DNA of 64,000 nt from Rhodoblastus sp963736175 (GTDB lineage Bacteria; Pseudomonadota; Alphaproteobacteria; Rhizobiales; Beijerinckiaceae): assembly GCA_963736175.1 (NCBI GenBank), contig CAVTNU010000005.1, positions 248,001-312,000 of the forward strand. The letters run 5' to 3'. Positions 60,902-64,000 of this stretch are shown here, piece by piece (the stretch's first letter is position 1; each line of letters begins with the position of its first letter). The notes beneath the pieces are model-generated. The model was given only the letters and a program-made list of their open reading frames with translations. It did no database searches and was not told the origin of the DNA. Made by a program: the position numbers and the translations under genes.

Positions 60902-61072
60902 TCACTTTGGGAAATAGGCTTCCAGAATGCGCCGGTAAATCGCGTTCAAGCGGTTGATGTCGGCGAGCGCGACGCGTTCGTCGATTTTGCGCATGATTTG
61001 GCCGACAAGGCCAAATTACAGCGCTTCTCAATGATTGGCGATGAACCGCGCGCCCGCTTCGCCGCCCGGCCT
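60902..61072 (-). pseudogene. 3' remnant of a second dapE, with two internal stops
   Basis: Read on the minus strand directly after the penicillin-binding protein stop, the frame gives GGEAGARFIANH, a stop, EAL, a stop, FGLVGQIMRKIDERVALADI and NRLNAIYRRILEAYFPK, then TGA. This matches the C-terminus of the intact dapE of this window (22 of 34 residues identical from GLVGQ to the final YF). Only the last 56 or so codons remain. Two in-frame nonsense codons and no frameshift indicate a decaying gene fragment. It is too different to be a very recent local duplication. Confidence 0.75.
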
Positions 61073-63433
61073 TCACCCGCCGAACAGCTTCTCGAAAATG
61101 TTCTTCTCCGCGGCGCGCGGACGCATGGCTTGGGCCGGCGGCGCGTCGGGAATATCCTGCGGCGGCAAATCGTCGTCGAGATTGTCGGCCGGCGCGCCCG
61201 AACGCGGATACGAACGCGCCATCCCGTCGGCCCCGGCGCGGTTGATGACCATCGGCTGCGAGGGATCGCTGGTGTCGAGTTTCGGCAACGGCCTGACGTT
61301 GGCCGGCGCCGATTCGCCTTGGCTGCCCGGCGCGACAAAGCCCGCCAGCGCGCCCGCCGGCGAGAGGCCGGCCACGTCGGGCGACGCCGCCGAGCGCCAG
61401 ACGCCCGAGGGCAGAGCGGCGACCGGAACGCCGCGCAGGGCGTCGCGCATGAAGCGGCTCCAGATTTCCACCGGCAGATTGGCGCCCGAGGCCTTTCTGG
61501 TCGGCGAATTGTCGTCATTGCCGAGCCAGACGCCGGCGACCAACTGGCTCGTATAGCCGACGAACCAGGCGTCGCGATAATCCTGGCTGGTGCCGGTCTT
61601 GCCCGCCGCCTGCCAGCCCGGCAGATCGGCCTTTTTCGCCGTGCCTATCTGCAGCGTCTGCTCCAGCATCTCGTTCATCATCGCCACATATTGCGGCTCG
61701 ATCAGACGGCCGTTGCTTGACCCCTTGCGGGCGTAGAGCAATTTGCCGTCGGCGGTGCGCACCTTGGTGATGACATGGGGCTGCACGCCGATGCCGCCGT
61801 TGGCGAAGGGCGTGTAAGCGGCGACCAGCTCCAGCGGCGAAACCTCGGACGTGCCCAGCGCGATCGAGGCGTTGGCCTGCAGATCGGACGATATGCCCAG
61901 ACGATGCGCGGTATTGGCGACGGCCTTGGGGCCGACCTCGACGCCGAGCCGCACCGCCACGGTGTTGAGGGACAGGGCGAGCGCCCTGGTCAGCGTCACC
62001 GGGCCGAAATATTCGTGGCTGGCGTTTTCCGGCTGCCAGCCGCGGATATTGATCGGCGCGTCCTCGCGCACGCTGTCGGGCGTCAAGCCGTGCTCCAGCG
62101 CCGTCAGATAGACGAAGGGCTTGAAGGCCGAGCCGGGCTGGCGACGCGCGGAGACGGCGCGGTTGAACTGGCTGTCCTCGTAATTGCGGCCGCCAACCAG
62201 CGCCCTGATCGCGCCGTTGGGGTCGAGCGCGACCAGCGCGCCCTGCGCCACGCCGAACTTCGCGCCCTTCTTGGTCAGCTCCTCGGTCAGCGCCCGCTCG
62301 GCGGCGCCTTGCATATTCGGATCGATCGTCGTGGTGACGACGATATCCTCGTCGATCGCGCCGACATTGTCGTCGAGCACGTCCATCACGTAATCGGCGG
62401 CGTAATTGATCGAACCGGCGCCGTGCTCGCTGACCGCCTGCGCCGGCCGGGCCAGCGCCAGCTTGGCCATCGCCTCGGTGATGTGGCCCTCCTGGGCCAT
62501 GGCGGTGATGACCTGCGCGGCGCGCTCGGTCGCCGCGTCCGGATTGTGGTTGGGCGCCAGTTTCGACGGCGCTTTCATCAGTCCGGCCAGCACGGCCGCT
62601 TCCTGCAAGGTGACGGCTCTGGCCGAATGGCCGAAATATTTCTGCGCCGCCGCGTCGACGCCATAAGCGCCCGAGCCGAAATAGACCCGGTTGAGATAGA
62701 GTTCGAGGATCTGATCCTTGGAATATCTATGCTCCAGCCAGAGCGCCAGAATGGCCTCCTGAATCTTGCGCGAGAACGTGCGCTCCTGCGTCAGGAACAG
62801 GTTCTTGGCCAATTGCTGGGTCAGCGTCGAGCCGCCCTGCATGGCCCCATGCCCGATGGCGTTGCGCGCCAACGCGCGAACGACGCCGAGCGGATCGATG
62901 CCCCAATGCGAGTAGAAACGCCGATCCTCGATGGCGATGAAGGCTTTCGGCAGATAGGGCGGCAGTTCGGTCAGATAAATCGCCGCCCCGCCGGTGTCGC
63001 CGCGATTGGCCAGCAGGGAGCCGTCGAGACCGAGAATGGCGATATTGGGCGGGCGTTTGGGAATGGCGAGCTGATCGATACGGGGAAGCTGCGAGCCATA
63101 ATAGAAAATCAGACCGGCGCCGCCGATGGCGCCCCAGACGCCCAAGACGAACATCCAGTAAAACAGCCGACCGATCAGCGACCGGCGCCGGCGACGGGCG
63201 GCGCGGCGCGGGCGGGGTTCGTCGTCGTTTCCGGCGGCCCTGGAGCGCGTCGTCTTTTCGCTTTTCTGCGCCCGCGCCACCGGTTTCTTCCTTGGTTCGA
63301 CGGCTATGCGCGGGCTGACGTCCACATCGAAATTGGGCTCGATCCGTTCGCGCCCGCGCCAGAACGCGCCGCCTTCGCCCGCGGAAGTCCCGAAGGTCGG
63401 CTCTTTTCTGCCGCCGGACCTTTTACCTGCCAT
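61073..63433 (-). CDS. mrcA: Class A penicillin-binding protein (PBP1a family)
   Basis: A 786-residue bifunctional peptidoglycan synthase. An 85-residue basic cytoplasmic N-terminus precedes one transmembrane segment (about 90-110). The glycosyltransferase domain shows EDRRFYSHWGIDPLGVVRAL, QGGSTLTQQLAKNLFL and LELYLNRVYFGSGAYGVDAA. The transpeptidase has the nucleophile motif RQPGSAFKPF (SxxK), SLN in LALSLNTVAV and KTGTSQDYRDAW. It ends in a Pro/Ala-rich tail. The gene is divergent from dnaN with 255 bases between. Confidence 0.93.
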   Translation of the reverse strand: MAGKRSGGRKEPTFGTSAGEGGAFWRGRERIEPNFDVDVSPRIAVEPRKKPVARAQKSEKTTRSRAAGNDDEPRPRRAARRRRRSLIGRLFYWMFVLGVWGAIGGAGLIFYYGSQLPRIDQLAIPKRPPNIAILGLDGSLLANRGDTGGAAIYLTELPPYLPKAFIAIEDRRFYSHWGIDPLGVVRALARNAIGHGAMQGGSTLTQQLAKNLFLTQERTFSRKIQEAILALWLEHRYSKDQILELYLNRVYFGSGAYGVDAAAQKYFGHSARAVTLQEAAVLAGLMKAPSKLAPNHNPDAATERAAQVITAMAQEGHITEAMAKLALARPAQAVSEHGAGSINYAADYVMDVLDDNVGAIDEDIVVTTTIDPNMQGAAERALTEELTKKGAKFGVAQGALVALDPNGAIRALVGGRNYEDSQFNRAVSARRQPGSAFKPFVYLTALEHGLTPDSVREDAPINIRGWQPENASHEYFGPVTLTRALALSLNTVAVRLGVEVGPKAVANTAHRLGISSDLQANASIALGTSEVSPLELVAAYTPFANGGIGVQPHVITKVRTADGKLLYARKGSSNGRLIEPQYVAMMNEMLEQTLQIGTAKKADLPGWQAAGKTGTSQDYRDAWFVGYTSQLVAGVWLGNDDNSPTRKASGANLPVEIWSRFMRDALRGVPVAALPSGVWRSAASPDVAGLSPAGALAGFVAPGSQGESAPANVRPLPKLDTSDPSQPMVINRAGADGMARSYPRSGAPADNLDDDLPPQDIPDAPPAQAMRPRAAEKNIFEKLFGG

Positions 63434-63688
63434 GATTGTCGCCGTTTTCGCGCCGCGTCGGCGCCTTTGTCGTGGTGCGCGCCTTGTCCACCCTAAAATG
63501 GGCCGATTAAGGGCCGGTTAAACTTAAAATGCGCCCGCCCTCCCCTTCCGCGTCCGGCGCAAATCCTGTAGATCGCTGTGCTGAAAGCCGGCCCGTGGCT
63601 TGCGCTTTCGCGCGCGTCGCGTCAAAGTGCGCCCCCCGCAAGGCGCGCGCCCCGCGCAAACGTCAAAAAAACACCGGATCGCCGTCCC
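63434..63688. other. Divergent intergenic region between mrcA and dnaN
   Basis: The 255 bases are GC-rich and hold no convincing gene or repeat. Promoters for both genes should be here. An A-run (63665-63671) lies 18 bases before the dnaN start, but no complete hexamer pair was recognised. Confidence 0.3.
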
Positions 63689-64000
63689 ATGAAAGTTACG
63701 CTCGAGAGATCGGCTCTGCTCAAATCGCTCGGCCACGTGCATCGCGTCGTCGAGCGCCGCAACACGATCCCGATCCTGTCCAACGTGCTGCTGCAGGCGA
63801 GCGGCTCGGGCCTGCAACTCAAGGCGACCGATCTCGATCTCGAAATTACCGAGACCGCTCCGGCGGACATCGGAACCGCCGGGGCGACCACCCTGCCGGC
63901 CCATACGCTCTACGACATCGTGCGCAAACTGCCGGACGGCGCGCAAGTCTCGCTCGAAACCAGCGGCGAAACCGGCCAATTGCTGCTGCGTTCTGGGCGT
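63689..64000 (+). CDS. dnaN: DNA polymerase III beta sliding clamp, N-terminal part (cut by window end)
   Basis: The first 104 codons of DnaN from ATG 63689. The opening MKVTLERSALLKSLGHVHRV and VERRNTIPILSNVLL, then LKATDLDLEITE and TTLPAHTLYDIVRKLPDG, match domain 1 of the beta clamp, which holds the replicative polymerase on DNA. The rest lies beyond base 64000. Divergent from mrcA. Confidence 0.96.
   Translation, partial: MKVTLERSALLKSLGHVHRVVERRNTIPILSNVLLQASGSGLQLKATDLDLEITETAPADIGTAGATTLPAHTLYDIVRKLPDGAQVSLETSGETGQLLLRSGR

Noticed and set aside
63524..63979. A minus-strand frame overlapping the end of the window
   Set aside because: It is antisense to dnaN, whose N-terminal sequence is unmistakable on the plus strand.

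Overview
The window is about 64 kb of GC-rich DNA that reads as the chromosome of an alphaproteobacterium. I infer the order Hyphomicrobiales (Rhizobiales), possibly near Beijerinckiaceae/Methylocystaceae. The evidence is an alphaproteobacterial addB-addA pair, metX-metW, the flaF/flbT flagellar regulators, the rhizobial flagellar gene order flgE-flgK-flgL-flaF-flbT-flgD-fliQ-flhA-fliR, and DUF2125 and DUF1217 proteins. No rRNA, tRNA, CRISPR array or prophage was seen.

Layout. 1-4.1 kb: end of addB, then addA (double-strand break repair). 4.1-6.9 kb: a mobile patch. It holds an IS110-family element whose upstream non-coding end, the likely bridge-RNA locus, is split by an IS5/IS427-group element with a TTA target duplication. 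Next to it lies a cluster of short palindromic repeats (core GGAATTACGGTGACA) and a lower-GC gene fragment. 7-20 kb: housekeeping genes: moaE, moaD, pgsA and uvrC on the minus strand, a DUF4239 membrane protein, a lipoprotein, prs, a secreted polysaccharide deacetylase, a pcaF-type thiolase with a MaoC hydratase, metW-metX for methionine, chorismate mutase and a DUF2125 protein. 20-34 kb: two methyltransferases, a hemerythrin, a complete livKHMGF-type ABC importer, a polytopic membrane protein, pgm, a frameshifted crotonase, an AmpG-like permease, an Rrf2 regulator and an acyl-CoA ligase. 34.6-39.7 kb: a Pit phosphate transporter with a Pho-box-like element, a GMC oxidoreductase and a TPR-glycosyltransferase protein.

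39.7-51.3 kb is a flagellar block: hook, hook-filament junction, hook cap, the FlaF/FlbT regulators, export gate proteins FliQ/FlhA/FliR, and several small accessory proteins. It is followed by a soluble globin-coupled chemoreceptor that also carries a PilZ-like and a C-terminal sensor-like domain, so oxygen, c-di-GMP and motility may be linked here. 53.7-64 kb: dapE, a DUF4345 protein, a four-gene Csu-type chaperone-usher pilus locus whose tip gene faces the other way, a decayed 3' remnant of a second dapE, a class A penicillin-binding protein and the start of dnaN.

Most genes are ordinary. The most interesting items are the nested insertion sequences that split a predicted bridge RNA, the globin-MCP-PilZ receptor, the dapE remnant, the frameshift that makes a crotonase look fused to Pgm, and several candidate regulatory palindromes.
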